A stretch of 64,000 nucleotides of DNA from Staphylotrichum longicolle (Eukaryota; Ascomycota; Sordariomycetes; Sordariales; Chaetomiaceae): contig JAHCVI010000001.1 of NCBI GenBank assembly GCA_019096155.1, forward strand, positions 4,960,001-5,024,000, read 5' to 3'. The notes under the pieces were generated by a model, which saw only the letters and a program-made list of their open reading frames with translations, searched no databases and was not told the DNA's origin. Below, piece by piece: positions 45,750-57,610 of this stretch. Both the position numbers and the translations under genes were made by a program. How positions within the stretch are numbered: position 1 is the first letter of the stretch; the number at the start of each line of letters is the position of its first letter.

Positions 45750-47906
45750 CTAGAAAGGCATCATGGAAATAGGTACGGCCGTCGCCAGTGGCCCCCGTTT
45801 CTCATTGCCGGTATCCGCGGCGGGTTTGACTTCCTGCTGGGATTCGACGACTGGAGTGTCGGCAGAGGCTGCGGTGGGTTGCTCCTCGGCAACGAAGTTC
45901 TCGGTAGGAGTTTGGACCACGCCGTCAACAGTTGGTTGTTGGGCTGTCTCAGCAGCAGCCTTCTCGGCGGGGTTGTCAACTACAGCTTCGGTGGTAGCTG
46001 GCTGTTGTGTCGTTTCGGCAGCCTCTTCGGAACGGCCTTGTTCCGGTGATTTGGGCAGCTCCAGAAACTGCTTTGCTGCCTCCGCTGGCCTTGACAGACT
46101 CTCGTGGCTCGGTCTCGGGCTCTTGTCCCCCCGAAGGCTCGGGGCAGCGCTGGAGGTTGAAAGGTGGCGAGTATGGCCCGTCGGCACCACGCCGCCGCCG
46201 ATGCGGGCCCAGAACATTTGCTCCCGCAAGCGGACGCTCTCTTCCCACGCCGCCTTCTCGGCATCCTCGTCGTCGGCCCGCCAATGGCCGTCCTTGACGA
46301 TGCGGAGAAAGCCGAGGAATTCGCACGTCGACCGGACCCGGACAAGACAGTACTTGCAGAGCGGGTGGCCGACCTGCGTCGTGTCTGACTCGCTGATGCG
46401 GAAACGGTGGGTTCGCAGGTATTCGTCCTCCTTTCGGGATTCGCCGCAGAGGGAGCACGGGTACAGCTCAGGCTTGATCACCCTTCCAAACCTGCCCGTA
46501 GCAGTGGAAGGAGTCGGCTCGACGACGAGTGAGCCGTCGGTCATGGAGGTCAAGACGCTGCGACGGGCAAGCCAAGAGAGTCCTGGCGCTGTGTCAAGCC
46601 GGAGAGTAGGCTCAATGTCCTCGGTAAGGACTCGCTTGTAGAACTTTGTCTCCTTGAGAGAAGGCAGAGGGACCGGGGTGGCCGTGGACGAGGCGCTGCT
46701 GACAGACGACGCCGGTGTGTTGGGCGTCTGGGGAGACGTTGCGGGTGGGCTGCCGACAGTGGCGAAAGAAGAGGTCGAGCCATTGGCTGCCGAGACACTC
46801 GAGGAAACCGAGCCAAGGCCGATGCTGAGAGACGCCAGGCCGGAGCCGGAGGAGCCAGAAGGGAGGCGGGGCGCAGAGAGCCGCTTGGAGGTACGCAGAA
46901 GTTCCTTGAAGTCGCTGTAGGCCGCGAGGTCGGTACGGAGGACAGGATGCAGGAGATGGGTGAAACTCGTCGGATACGACGGAGACAGCGGCGCTGACAG
47001 GCTCTGGTGGCGCAACCCAGCCGATGTGCGAGCAGCCTCGGTAGCATCGAAGCTTTCGACGCCGGGGGACGAAGGGACGGTTGGCGGCGACTGTTCTTCC
47101 CTTTCGAGGGTCATCTGTTCCATGACGTGCTTGAGCTCGACAAGCTGCTCTTGCTGGGAGCGGAGAAGACTCTCGGTGTCCTGGAGCTGCGCCCTGAGCT
47201 GGTCATTCTTGCGTTGCAGCGCCTCTTGCTCTGCGCGGGCTTCTTCCTTCGCCGAGATGACCATCTTGTTGGCTTCCTCAAAGAGGGCGGCCGTCAAGTT
47301 TTCCAGCTCTTGCTCGATCTTCTTCTTCTGCTGTTCCATATCCACTCGGGCTCGTTTCTCTTCGGCCACGCGCAGCACCAGCTTCGTCTTTTCCGTCTCC
47401 ATCTCGCTACGTCTCACCCAGACATCGCCGGCTAGTATTTCCTTTTGCTCCTCCACCTGCGCTTCGAGCTGCCGTACCCTGTCCCGGGATTTCTCCAACT
47501 CCATGCGGGCGGCCGAGAGGTTGTCGTCCAGTGTCGTCTGGTGGTTGATGGCATTGATGAGCTTGGTGCTCAGAGTGGTCACCTCGTCATCCAGGCCGGG
47601 AGGGTGCGGTGCGCCATCGGACTCTCCGTCGGCAGGGCTCATGGCCCTGCTCCTCGGATCCGGTATCGTGCTCATGTCATCGTCGTCGTGCGGACTTGAG
47701 ACAAATATTCTGCGAGGTTGTGGTGTCGAAGGATAGGAGCGCGCGACGTCGGCTGTCGTGGACAAGTCGGTGGTCGAGTTTGATCTGACGTGGGCGGATG
47801 AGGGTTTTGGTGAGGCGGATCTCAGGATGCTCGAGAGCGAGCGGTGGTGGCCGAACGAGGTCGGGCGGCCATTGGATGGAACCTGGTGTGATGACCAGCC
47901 GGCCAC
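45750..47906 (-). CDS. sec2: Sec2/Rabin-type Rab guanine nucleotide exchange factor
   Basis: One uninterrupted frame of about 718 codons. Residues 1-100 are basic and Ser-rich (HRSLSSILRSASPKPSS). A long coiled coil covers about 105-280 (TTLDDNLSAARMELEKSRDRVRQLE onward) and corresponds to the Sec2p GEF domain that activates the exocytic Rab Sec4. A Ser/Pro linker follows, then a Rabin-like C-terminal domain with KETKFYKRVLTEDIEPTLRL and paired cysteines (CSLCG and CKYC). The tail is rich in Gln, Pro and Ala. The 5' end is unsettled: the first codon of the open stretch is GTG, and the first in-frame ATG is at 47675 (MSTIPDPR). The Ser-rich segment upstream of that ATG looks coding, so a separate first exon is likely but I could not place it. 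Confidence 0.82.
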   Translation of the reverse strand: MAGWSSHQVPSNGRPTSFGHHRSLSSILRSASPKPSSAHVRSNSTTDLSTTADVARSYPSTPQPRRIFVSSPHDDDDMSTIPDPRSRAMSPADGESDGAPHPPGLDDEVTTLSTKLINAINHQTTLDDNLSAARMELEKSRDRVRQLEAQVEEQKEILAGDVWVRRSEMETEKTKLVLRVAEEKRARVDMEQQKKKIEQELENLTAALFEEANKMVISAKEEARAEQEALQRKNDQLRAQLQDTESLLRSQQEQLVELKHVMEQMTLEREEQSPPTVPSSPGVESFDATEAARTSAGLRHQSLSAPLSPSYPTSFTHLLHPVLRTDLAAYSDFKELLRTSKRLSAPRLPSGSSGSGLASLSIGLGSVSSSVSAANGSTSSFATVGSPPATSPQTPNTPASSVSSASSTATPVPLPSLKETKFYKRVLTEDIEPTLRLDTAPGLSWLARRSVLTSMTDGSLVVEPTPSTATGRFGRVIKPELYPCSLCGESRKEDEYLRTHRFRISESDTTQVGHPLCKYCLVRVRSTCEFLGFLRIVKDGHWRADDEDAEKAAWEESVRLREQMFWARIGGGVVPTGHTRHLSTSSAAPSLRGDKSPRPSHESLSRPAEAAKQFLELPKSPEQGRSEEAAETTQQPATTEAVVDNPAEKAAAETAQQPTVDGVVQTPTENFVAEEQPTAASADTPVVESQQEVKPAADTGNEKRGPLATAVPISMMPF

Positions 47907-50900
47907 GGCAACGATACTTTGCCACGCCGAAAACTGTTAGCCAACTGCCGCGTCACGACTTTTTAATAAGTGCTGAACCGGAGCACAACAGCTCCCCGGA
48001 ATTCCGCCCGCCAAGCAAATTCCCAAGCGGCGCCAGCACATGGTCCAAAGGCCGAAAGAGGTGTTGCACATACGGGTAATCCAGCTTGAGGAGCTGCGGC
48101 GGACCACACCAGACACTGGCGGGTCCTCAGCTGCAAAAACAGGCAATCCCGGTTGTCGCTGTTATCTCGTCTGTGCTGATGATCTTTGCGCCGGTTGAAG
48201 GTCTAGGACTCGGATGCACAAAGGAGGCGCGTTCGCATTCGACGGCTCGGAGTCAAGGAGTGAAGGCCCGAGAAGTACTCCGTAAATCGGTTGAGGGGAG
48301 GCGCTGCCGAGGGGGCCGTGGACCGGAGAAGTCGGTGTTTGGGTATTTATCGCATCATCAAGCCCCAAGCACCAAAGCAAAAAAGAATGAGGGACAAAAA
48401 GGCAAAAAGACTCGGGCTCCGGAGACGAAAGACGAAAGACGGCGCAGGGCGGCACAGGGTAGGAATGGCAAGATGAGAGTCGGAGGAAGAGGCACCGGCG
48501 ACTAACCCAATGTTAAGGATGCGAGGATACGAGGACGAGCAATGGTCTGGCGGGCTGCAACGATCTCGAGCAGAGAGTGATGGGGCCAGACTGGACCAGG
48601 GCGCCGTGATGGGAAAGGCGGCGCCAGTTCAGGAACCAGGGTCGCGCAGCTTTTACGCTTCTTATTGGGTCCCCGCGAAGCAAACTCGCGCCAAGATTTC
48701 TTTCCTCCAGGGGTCAAAGGCCCATGTGCACCCGGGAATTCGGGCTTTTGGGGGAAAGGGGATCAGGTTTTGTTCAAATTCGAGGTCTGGAGCCCAATCT
48801 GAGCCGGACTGCACCAGAACGCACTCCGCCATCTTCCCGTTCGAGCCTCGATCACCGAGTTCTGGGCCACGGGGTTCTGTATGCTCGTTGCTGTTGGCCT
48901 GGCCTGCACTTCTCTGCGGCGCAGACCGCAGCGGGAGGAAAGCTCGCAATGCATTGGCACCAATTGCCTGTTTTCACTGGCTCATTGAGCAAGCGCATTT
49001 GGCTGGCGACGCCATTTGGAGCCTTGGAGGGTCCATTCCTGGTTGTCAAGGCCGGACGTGCTGAACAACCAACGTCATCGATCCATTCTGTCAAACCAGG
49101 GATTTCCTGCTTCCAACACGCGGCGCTTTCCGCTTGCATCGTTTATGCGGAGCTGCCGTCCGAGCCAAGCAGCCATGTGCCATGCCATGTCCTGACTGCT
49201 TGGGGAATCATGCACCACTGCTCTCCTGATTGTTTCGTTTCTGATTTGCGCACATACCGCAGATCCGGGGAAAACCGACAAAGTTTAATCCGACATTTGG
49301 TCAACTTTGAGAGCGTTTGAGCACCGAGCACTGAGCACTAAGATAAGCAGACGGATTCTTTCCGCATCTAATCAGCCAAATCCAGTGCCACCGCCACCTG
49401 CCGCTGCTTTGCTTTTGCATCATGGTGCATCAACAGCTCTCTCGGCTTCGACGGCCCCGTCTGGACAGACATGGCACATGACGAACAAGCTCACAAGCTA
49501 CGCTATATCTAAGTAGCCCTCGGGGGGTGGAGAGCTGCAGTTGTGTTTCAGAGCTTTGGCGAGGCCCGAGCAACACGAGAACAAGCTGTGTCACTCATTT
49601 GCTGGCCCGTGATGCATGATTCAGTCATACTGAGTACAGCATGAACGTTGGATGCAAGCATGTGCTGCTGTATTCGACCCTGTGCAGACCAACGACCGTT
49701 GGACGGGCGCGAGCTAAGGCGTCTCCTCCCTGTCCGCAGACTGTTGTGCGCTCGACACTTGGAACTGCACGGGGGGGACTTTGGATCGGGCAGCCTGCCC
49801 GTCGCCTGGACTTTTTCCCTTCCAGGCCTTCTTTCCTTCCGGGGCTATCGTGCGAGCTTCAATGCCACGACTCTGTGCTGGGCCTTGATCTATTGTGTCT
49901 GAGTCAGTGTAACCGGCCGCACGCCGGTGGCGTGTGACTTGGACCTTGCTTCGGGAGTTGAAAAAGACAATGCGTGGGTGACGGTGACACCACATTGGCT
50001 GCGGCCGTCCGCCCAGTAGCATGTCGTACATACATGGGGAAGCTGTTTGCTTGAACGAGAAGAGAAGTTGGTCTCGACAACATAGTCAGCATCTGATCAT
50101 AGCAAACCAAGAGTCAGACTCGCGGACTTCTTCCGCATGCAGTTATTTCTCCGACGGGCCACATCTTCGGGAGCCCTACTACCCCTGGGCAGGGCCCTCT
50201 ACGATGCAGGTGACTTCCTTCTCCCACGGAAACGTTGCTTAAGGTCACCACATCCGAAGGGTCCCAGCTTCTGCAGCTAGCCGCTATATTGAACTCGGAG
50301 TCAATATCTGGTTGGTCGATGATGGAAGGGGGAATCTAAGGAGTTGACAAACGAGACCATAGCCTTCCCTCTCCTGTCTGCCCCCTTTGTTTTTTTAAAG
50401 CCAAGGCTGTTAAGATGTAGTCGACGAAACACCTTCACTTGGTACAACACACGCCGTATAACACACTCTCATGCTTTTATACCTTCCAAGGTAGATCCGA
50501 TACCTAGACCCAACTGGGATTTTCCAAGATTGGCCGCACGACCCCCGGACCATTCCAGGCGCTTACGGGGATTGTCAGACAATATTGATGGCCTGGGCCG
50601 GTCCAAGCTCCCGTGATGATCTGCAAAGACACTCAGCTCAGATTGGCAATCGGCTTCGGTGAACGGGGACCTTCCCAGACACAAGAACTAAATCGAGCGA
50701 GAGCGAGTAAGTAGATCGAGTGGTCGGTGTCCACGCCCGATGGTTAGAATCCGGGGACATGCTGCCAAAGGGTACACGAGGGGGCGGAGAGCGGCTCGAG
50801 GGCAGTCAGGCAGTGCTTTGAACAGCCTGAGTAGGAGAGTCTGTCATTCATTGCGTTTCATGTCTGCATGGCTGTGCTAAGCCATCGTCATGCCGGTGCC

Positions 50901-51383
50901 AACTTGGTTGATGCTGCTCTCGAGTTGCCATATTCGCGACGACACTCGCCCCCCTGATCTGAGCCCGTTTGCCATTGACCGACACACAGACGGGCCCGCC
51001 TCGAGCTGATGTCTGGAGAAGGACACCGCGCTGCGGTGGCTCATGCACAAAGGCGATTGTGCTGTCTCAGATTCCCGAATCCGCAACCCGTACATGGCCT
51101 AGTCTCTTCGATTGCGTCGCGAACCAAGGGAGTACCTTACCAGGCACCCAGCAGCTCGAGCTTAATCTCGAGCCACCGGCGAGTTTGGTCCAGGCAACCC
51201 AGCTCACCAGGAGCACATCTTCACAAGATATAAGGGGGTTGAGGCGTAACACTTCCCGCGCTTCTGGCCTCGTCCATCCATCAGCCCCTTTCCCCTTTGA
51301 TTGTGCCACCTCGAGTCCTGTACCACAGCAGCGAACCCAATGACAACGTGTGAAGTCGCACAACAAGCGACACATCTCCCACC
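47907..51383. other. Gene-poor gap, 3.5 kb
   Basis: Longest stretch without a recognised gene. It lies upstream of two divergent genes (sec2-like and the low-complexity gene). Only short frames with no protein character. It may hide the first exon of the sec2-like gene at its left end. I found no tRNA, rRNA or transposon signature by eye. Confidence 0.5.
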
Positions 51384-52626
51384 ATGGGTTACATGCTAAC
51401 CATCGACATGGACATCATCAACGCCATCCACCTCCGCAATCAAGCCGCCCAGGCACAGCACACTCACCAACTGGGCCCATCCCTGGAGTCGGATCTCCCT
51501 CCGTGGTGTCCCTCAGAGAGGAGCAGCCCAGTGCCAGACGATCTCTGTCCTGTACGACGCATCCCAACCACAAGCGTGCCTGCTCTCATGTTCTTCGAGT
51601 TCGAGCAAGCATTCACAACACAGAAGCTGACGAATAAAACCCCCTTGAAAGCAACCGCCAGCCGCAGCACCCCCCTTCTCCAGGCCGGAGCACCTCGAGA
51701 TCGCCCTCAGCGAGTCCGACCCCTTCTCCCCGCTCCCGTCCGGGCCCGTCCCCATCTCCCCAGAGCTTTCCCCACTCCAGACCACCTTCCCCCACCGCCC
51801 AGCTCCGCCCCTCGGGCCCCTGCCCTCGCCATTCGCCACCGGCTCCTTCCGCCGCGACGAGGCTGACACCGCCCGCATCGGGCGCGGCAGCGATGCCGCC
51901 CCCCAGCAGCAGCAACAGCAGCAGCGGCGGCGACACCTGGAACTGGCACCCCTCACGGTGCCCCTGCCCGCCGACCCGGAGCTGCTGCGCTTCCGCAGGG
52001 CGACCTTCAACGCGACGCCGTCGGCGGCCCCTTTCTCCTCCTCCTCCTTTCAGCGCGCCAGCCACTGCCTCTGCCGCCGGTGCAACCCGCCCTCCTCAGC
52101 ACTGAGCACCAGCAGCACCAACAACAGCAACAACATCACCCCCTCCCAACAGCAGCAGCCTTGGATGCCCAGCGCGCCCATCGGCACCTTCCACCACCAC
52201 CACCGCCACTGCACCTGCTCCACCGCAGGCAAATACCCCCCTGGCACCACCACAACCGCGACCGCTGCGGACAACCTGGCTAGACAGCAGCAGCAGCAGC
52301 AGCAGCAGGAAGACCTCGCCGAAGACGAAAGAAGAAGACGGCGCCTCCGACGGCCCCCTCCGCCCCCGCTGCCGCCGCCGCCAAGCCTGCTGATGATCCC
52401 GCGGACGATGAGCTTGGACTCGGGCGCACGGGCGACACGTGACGGCGGCGCGGCGTCCGTGGGGGTTTCAGGTGCCGCGGGGCGACATCACTGGGACGTC
52501 GGCCCCTGGTCTCCACCGGTCTCCATGTTCGAGTTTGACTCGGACGACGACGACGTCGACGAGGATGACGACGAGGAGCAGCTCGATTCGGAGTCGGAGG
52601 CCGAGCTGTTGTCGTGGGGGGCGTGA
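51384..52626 (+). CDS. Low-complexity acidic-tailed hypothetical protein
   Basis: Strong coding character runs from about 51684 to the stop at 52626: HLEIALSESDPFSPLP, a Pro-rich stretch, a polyQ/Arg block, LPADPELLRFRRATFNATPS, two Cys pairs (CLCRRC, CTC), another polyQ tract, and an Asp/Glu-rich tail ending LLSWGA. A CCAG acceptor at 51682-51683 fits the start of this exon. The first exon is uncertain. An ATG at 51384 opens MGYMLTIDMDIINAIHLR and stays open past 51600, but I found no strong donor in the phase that would join it to the second exon. No family recognised. The composition suggests a nuclear or signalling protein, which is only a guess. Confidence 0.55.
52286..52309 (+). repeat. 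CAG run (polyGln tract)
   Basis: Eight consecutive CAG codons in the low-complexity gene, between NLAR and EDLAEDERRR. Confidence 0.85.
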
Positions 52627-53267
52627 AGGATGGGGTGTATGAGGTGTAGGTTTCGTCAGTGTGTTGTGTTGTTGTTTCTCCGAGGGGAGCAAAGGGGAAT
52701 GAGTGATCTGACCTGTTTCTTTTTGTCCGTATAGTACATAGGTGGTTTCGTCCTGTCCATGGGTCGGTCTTCTCTTTGCTGTTGGGTAATTGTTGGGATG
52801 ATACGCGTCACGGAAATGTCTAAAAACAATGCTAGTATGTAATCAATAACAGAACAAAACTGGACAAAGATAGAGTGGTGCAGTTGCATTCATCTAAATG
52901 AGATTGACCAAGGAAATCTGGGACTAAGTGCGTCGTCCCCCTGTGTGATGGAGAGTAAAGCGGTGCTTTCCCCTTTTTTTGTTCCGGGGAGGTACCATAC
53001 TACCCTCCCGTGAACCGCTGTTGACAAATGAGACCAACATCATCATCCTCCACCCCTTACACTGGAAGCCAGTCAATCCATCTCCCACCCGTCTGCCAAT
53101 CACCGCTGGCCTTTTCGTGTCATTAGGAACCCACAAGCAGGTAAGGTAGAAGCCCAGCGAGGCGGTACAAGAGTGACCCGAGAAGACAGACACCGACGCC
53201 TTCCAAACGTGATTAATCCTACACCCACTTTTCCGTTTCAAAGCTGTCGAGTGGTCAAAGAAGCAGC
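52627..53267. other. Convergent intergenic region
   Basis: 3' regions of the low-complexity gene and the Pmt gene. No gene. Confidence 0.6.
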
Positions 53268-56200
53268 TCAAAGCTCATCACCCTTGGCGCTGGCCTCGTT
53301 CTTCTCGCTCGCCGGCTTCGCAGCCTTCTCCTCGCGCTCTTTCTCGCCCTCGACACTCTGCTTGGGCTCAGGGATTGGCTCGTCGGGGACAACCCGCTTT
53401 GGCGTCTCGCGGTTCACACCTGCGATAAGGTTGCGTCAGCGAATCACTCTCCTCCGGACCAAATACAAAAAAAGTGCGACTGAAGGTCCGCTTATACGAA
53501 CGTACCCTCAACGTCCGGGTGTGGCGGTGCGACACCCGCCGCCTCGGCTTGTTCCTGCACTGCGGGTGGCTGGACACCAGCGGGCAGGAGAACCTCGTTG
53601 CCGTCGGCATCAATGACGCGGGTGCGTGTCTCATAGCGCGTCTTAAACTCGACCTTGCCCTCAAGTGCCTTGACCTGTTCCTCGTTCAAGAGGTTACCGT
53701 CCTGGTCGCGGTACTCGACACGCTCCTCAGTGTGGACGAGACGCTGATTGGCCATCACAGGCGCGCCAGAAACCTCGGGGTTTCCTGCCTGTGCCTGTTG
53801 CTGCTGGGCATCACCGATAGGGATCTGACCCTGCTCTCCGCCCGCTACGGGAGGCTGAGCCTGCTGAGCATCAACCGACTGCTGAGGTGTCTGGGCCGCC
53901 GCTGGGGTGGAGGGCAGCGCGTTGTATGCGTCGTACTATGCAAAAAGGAAACGTTAGTAAACCCAAATCGTCCAATGTCTCGAGTGCGTGTATGCATGAG
54001 TCTCTACAGTCATAAGATCGTAACACATGGCCCATCCAAGTTATCCTCCCTTGTCCCAAAACCCACAACATAACCTCATAAAGAGAAAACGTGACTGGTC
54101 CGCCATCGCAAGATCATGCCCTCTGGGGCAACTTTCTCTCTGGAATCACACCATCAGGAAAACCACTTACGCTGTCCAAGAAAGTGTTGCAGTCCCAGTC
54201 CCAAGAGTTGAAAAGCTTAACACGGTTGCACTCGGCCTTGGTCCAGGGGTTGCCGTACGCAAGAGGCGAGAAGAGAGTGAAGGTCACAATCGACAAGACG
54301 AGGAAGCCGACCGCGCCAGCCTTGCCGATGATGGGGTTCTCCCTCAGGCCGACGCCAGAGATGCGTGCCGTAACAAAGTCGTAGATCTGGCAGAAAGCCA
54401 TGATACCGAAGTACAGGGCGGGGAAATAGTGGTGAAGGAATAGCTGACGCTGCATGAGATAGAAGGGGAAGTAGTGGAAGGCCCAGCCAAGCACCGAAGT
54501 GCCGATCTCGTAGTCGAACCGCTTGAAGACCGTGTTCGAGTAGTCGTCGCAGCTGCGTTGCCACCGGAGAACGGCGATGCCCTTGAACAAGACGTAGGCG
54601 ACGATAGCCGCAGTTGCGCTCCACCAGATCAGGGGGTTGCCGATCAGGTAGATTTGGCGGTGGTTCTTACCCCAGAAGTTGATGCCGCGCTGAAGGATGG
54701 GCCACGAAGGGGGACGAGAGTCCCAAGCGTGGGACTCGACGAGGCCGGCGTTCGTCTTCCACATGACCTTCTGGAGCTCCCAGAACTTGCCAAAGAAACC
54801 GGGGTTGGCATAGTTGACCATCTCGGCATCGTCGCCCAGTTGAGGATGCTCGTTAAACTCGATGTACCACAAACTGTTGGGAAGAGTGCCGCCGCGGGCG
54901 CAGGTAACTTCCTGCTGTTCTGAAGCCCATTCCGGGAGCTTGACCTTGTGAGAGAACAACACGCAGCCAGTCATGACATGGACAAGCCTGAACTTGGTGT
55001 CAATGGTGCGCAGGCGTTCCTGAGCGACGCCCGACTTGGACTTCTGCTTGATGATCTCGACGCGGAAGAAGTCGTTGGCATCTCCATCGAAGCCCTCGTA
55101 ACCGTAGGCAGACACCTCGTTCTGCCAGTCGGCCTCGGTGACGGGCGGGCGGACGTCATGGGAGTGGAGCCGGCGGTGAGTGGGGGCGTGGTAGATGCGG
55201 AGGACTGCGCCGTCCTTGATGTAAGGGGTCTCCGGAAGACTGTCCCAAGCATTGGTTCCGTTGATGGGCTCGCCGTTCATGCCGAGTGGCTGGGTCTGGT
55301 TCTCAAGAATCCACAGGTTGTTGTCGTCCTTGTGGGGATAGAGAGTGATCTGCTGCTGCTTGGATCCAGTAGGATACATCAGGGGGTGGGAGTGGAGATA
55401 GCCACCCTGGGTGTTGACGTGCCTGATGGTGACGCGGCTGCCCATGAGAACATCGGCGGGGACGCTCTGCATGGACTTGGAATTCAGAGTCGACTGGAAC
55501 TCGGAGCTCATGAAACCGTCGCCTTCACCAGGATTGCGCAGGCAGAGGAAGTGGATTTGGAACATGGCCATGTAGAAGGTCAGGGGGATGATAATCAGGC
55601 AGAAAACACGAGCCATGAAGTGCTTGGCAAAAATGCGCTGCTCGAGCGTTAGCAAAGTGTTGGCATGTCGCAAGGAGTATGGGGGAACATACAACTGAGA
55701 CGTTCTTGTAGTCGCCGAGCAGCACCCAGAGCTGGACCAGGGTCAAGGAGCCAACCCAGGCGATGGTGAAAAGCCCAACCCACTTGATGCTGACCGTCAT
55801 GCCCAGGCCAAGACCAGTCATGGCAAGCCAGAACCACCAGCTCAAACCAAAGGCCCGCGAGGGGCCCAGCTCCTGCTGGTTGGTGAAGGACGTGAAGGCA
55901 AAGGCGGTGAAAGCGGTCGCGATCATCAGGGGAGAATCGAGAAGAATCAGGCGCGCTTGCGTGAGGAGTCCGTTCTCTACAAGGAGGGTTAGCATGAGGG
56001 TTATGAACAAGTTATCAGAAGGCGGAGGAATCGAAGAACTGACCAAAGATGATGAGTCCAGCGCCCATAGCAGAGGTGAAAGTGCGGCAACCGGCAGCCT
56101 TAAGAGTCAGGAACATGGTCGGGGCGAGAAGGATACCACAGATGGCCGGGAACATGCGCATGGCCACATATGGCACACCAGGCTCGAGATAGTCCTTGCC

Positions 56201-56656
56201 AATGTCCTTGAAGTCGAAGTTTCCGTCGAAGCCGGCCAGGAAGCCGAAGAGGGTGATCATCAGCTTCGCGAGCGGGGGGTGGACATCCATGAAGAATTTG
56301 CCCTTGATGTACTTGGAAGCAAAGCCTCCGAAGCTGTTGTAATGGCACCGTTAGCTTTGGTGTCACAGGTGTTGCGCGCATTGCGTAGCCGTGGGAACGT
56401 ACTGGACCTCGTCGAAGACGACGCTGGTGGGGTGGGTGCGGAACAGGCGCACAGCGGCAGCCAGCACGGTGATGGCAATGACGAGCTGGAAGTCGGAGCC
56501 CGGCAGCAGGAAGACATCGTGGTCCTCAACACCCTCGGACGAGTAGTCATTCTTGCGCTTTGTCGCCTTGGACTTGGGCTTTTGGCTCAGGGCCGTAGCC
56601 TGCGGCGGCGGGGATGCCCGCGCGGCCGGCGGCTTGGAGCTCGCCGATCGAGCCAT
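53268..56656 (-). CDS. Dolichyl-phosphate-mannose:protein mannosyltransferase (Pmt)
   Basis: Six exons (56656-56403, 56333-56044, 55976-55693, 55637-54171, 53935-53506, 53419-53268) give 958 residues. Multi-spanning ER membrane enzyme that starts protein O-mannosylation. The catalytic acidic pair is Asp82/Glu83 in VVFDEVHFGGF, in the first lumenal loop. KGKFFMDVHPPLAK and the MIR-domain block (GSRVTIRHVNTQGGYLHSH and RRLHSHDVRPPVTEADWQNEVSAYG) are typical. Several C-terminal helices follow. Motifs and size fit the PMT2 subfamily of filamentous fungi (PmtA-like), though subfamily should be checked. Beyond the last helix is a tail of about 190 residues, Gln-rich and then Glu/Lys-rich, ending KGDEL. 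The two last exons encode only this tail. Confidence 0.94.
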
Positions 56657-57610
56657 GGTGGGCGGATCGGAAGCGGGAAGCGTTGAAACAATCGGGTCGG
56701 CGCGGCGCAAAGAATTTGGTTTCGAGATGGCCGGCAGGGTTCAGAGCCTGTGTCGAAACAGCGTGGCAGTCGCAGCCACAAACACGTCGATCATGAAACG
56801 GTGGATTAACGAGAGTCGAGAATGGGTCAAGCTGCAATTACAAGGCTAGTGTTGGCATGGAATTGCAAAAGAAAAAAGGGTAGAAGAGTCCAATCGGCAA
56901 CCACAGAAGAAGAACAGGTGGTGTCGAAGGTGAGAAAAGGGGACGAGAAGACTCGACCTGTGTCGGTGCTGGCGTCAACCTCAAGAAGAGCTGGATGGAA
57001 AGGGGGTTGCAGTTCGAGGCCGCGCTGACAGCATTCCGTAAATTGATCGAGCTGAAGTGGCCTCAACCCCTGCTCTCGGCCGCATCAGCGGTGGGGCCCG
57101 ATCAGGGCTGAATTGAGCCTCGATTGGCTGGCCAGTTGCAAGCACAGGCCACTGAGCGATGCAGTAACCTGGGACCTGGGGTCCGCCTTCGATACGAACA
57201 TTCGCTTCTCTCACATGCAGCACTCTGTAATTTTTCCCTTCGACCACCGTGCAACAAGCTGCCATTGCCGCTCTTAGAATTGGGAAGTCATGCCTAGGAG
57301 GAGCTTTAGATTCAGGACATCTGTAATCGAACCGACTGGTCTAACTCCTGACACGTGACATGTACCCAGGGTGAGCTGGTCCGTTGTAAGTGTGTTATTT
57401 ACACGGTTACACGCGTGATACAAGACGGGAACCAAAAGCTGCCCGCATGGGTGCATGGGGCAAAACGGGGCAGCCTCAAGTCGGCAAGGACTTCGACATT
57501 TGAACCGCGACAAGGCGCCTCGAGTTGCAAACAAAACACAACGCAACCACGACAACTGAATCAAGCCACACCGAGCCATCGAAACACCCACAACAACAAC
57601 CACGCTCGCC
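56657..57610. other. Divergent promoter region (Pmt and SF3A1)
   Basis: About 950 nt between two divergent housekeeping genes. No gene or clear motif identified. Confidence 0.55.
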
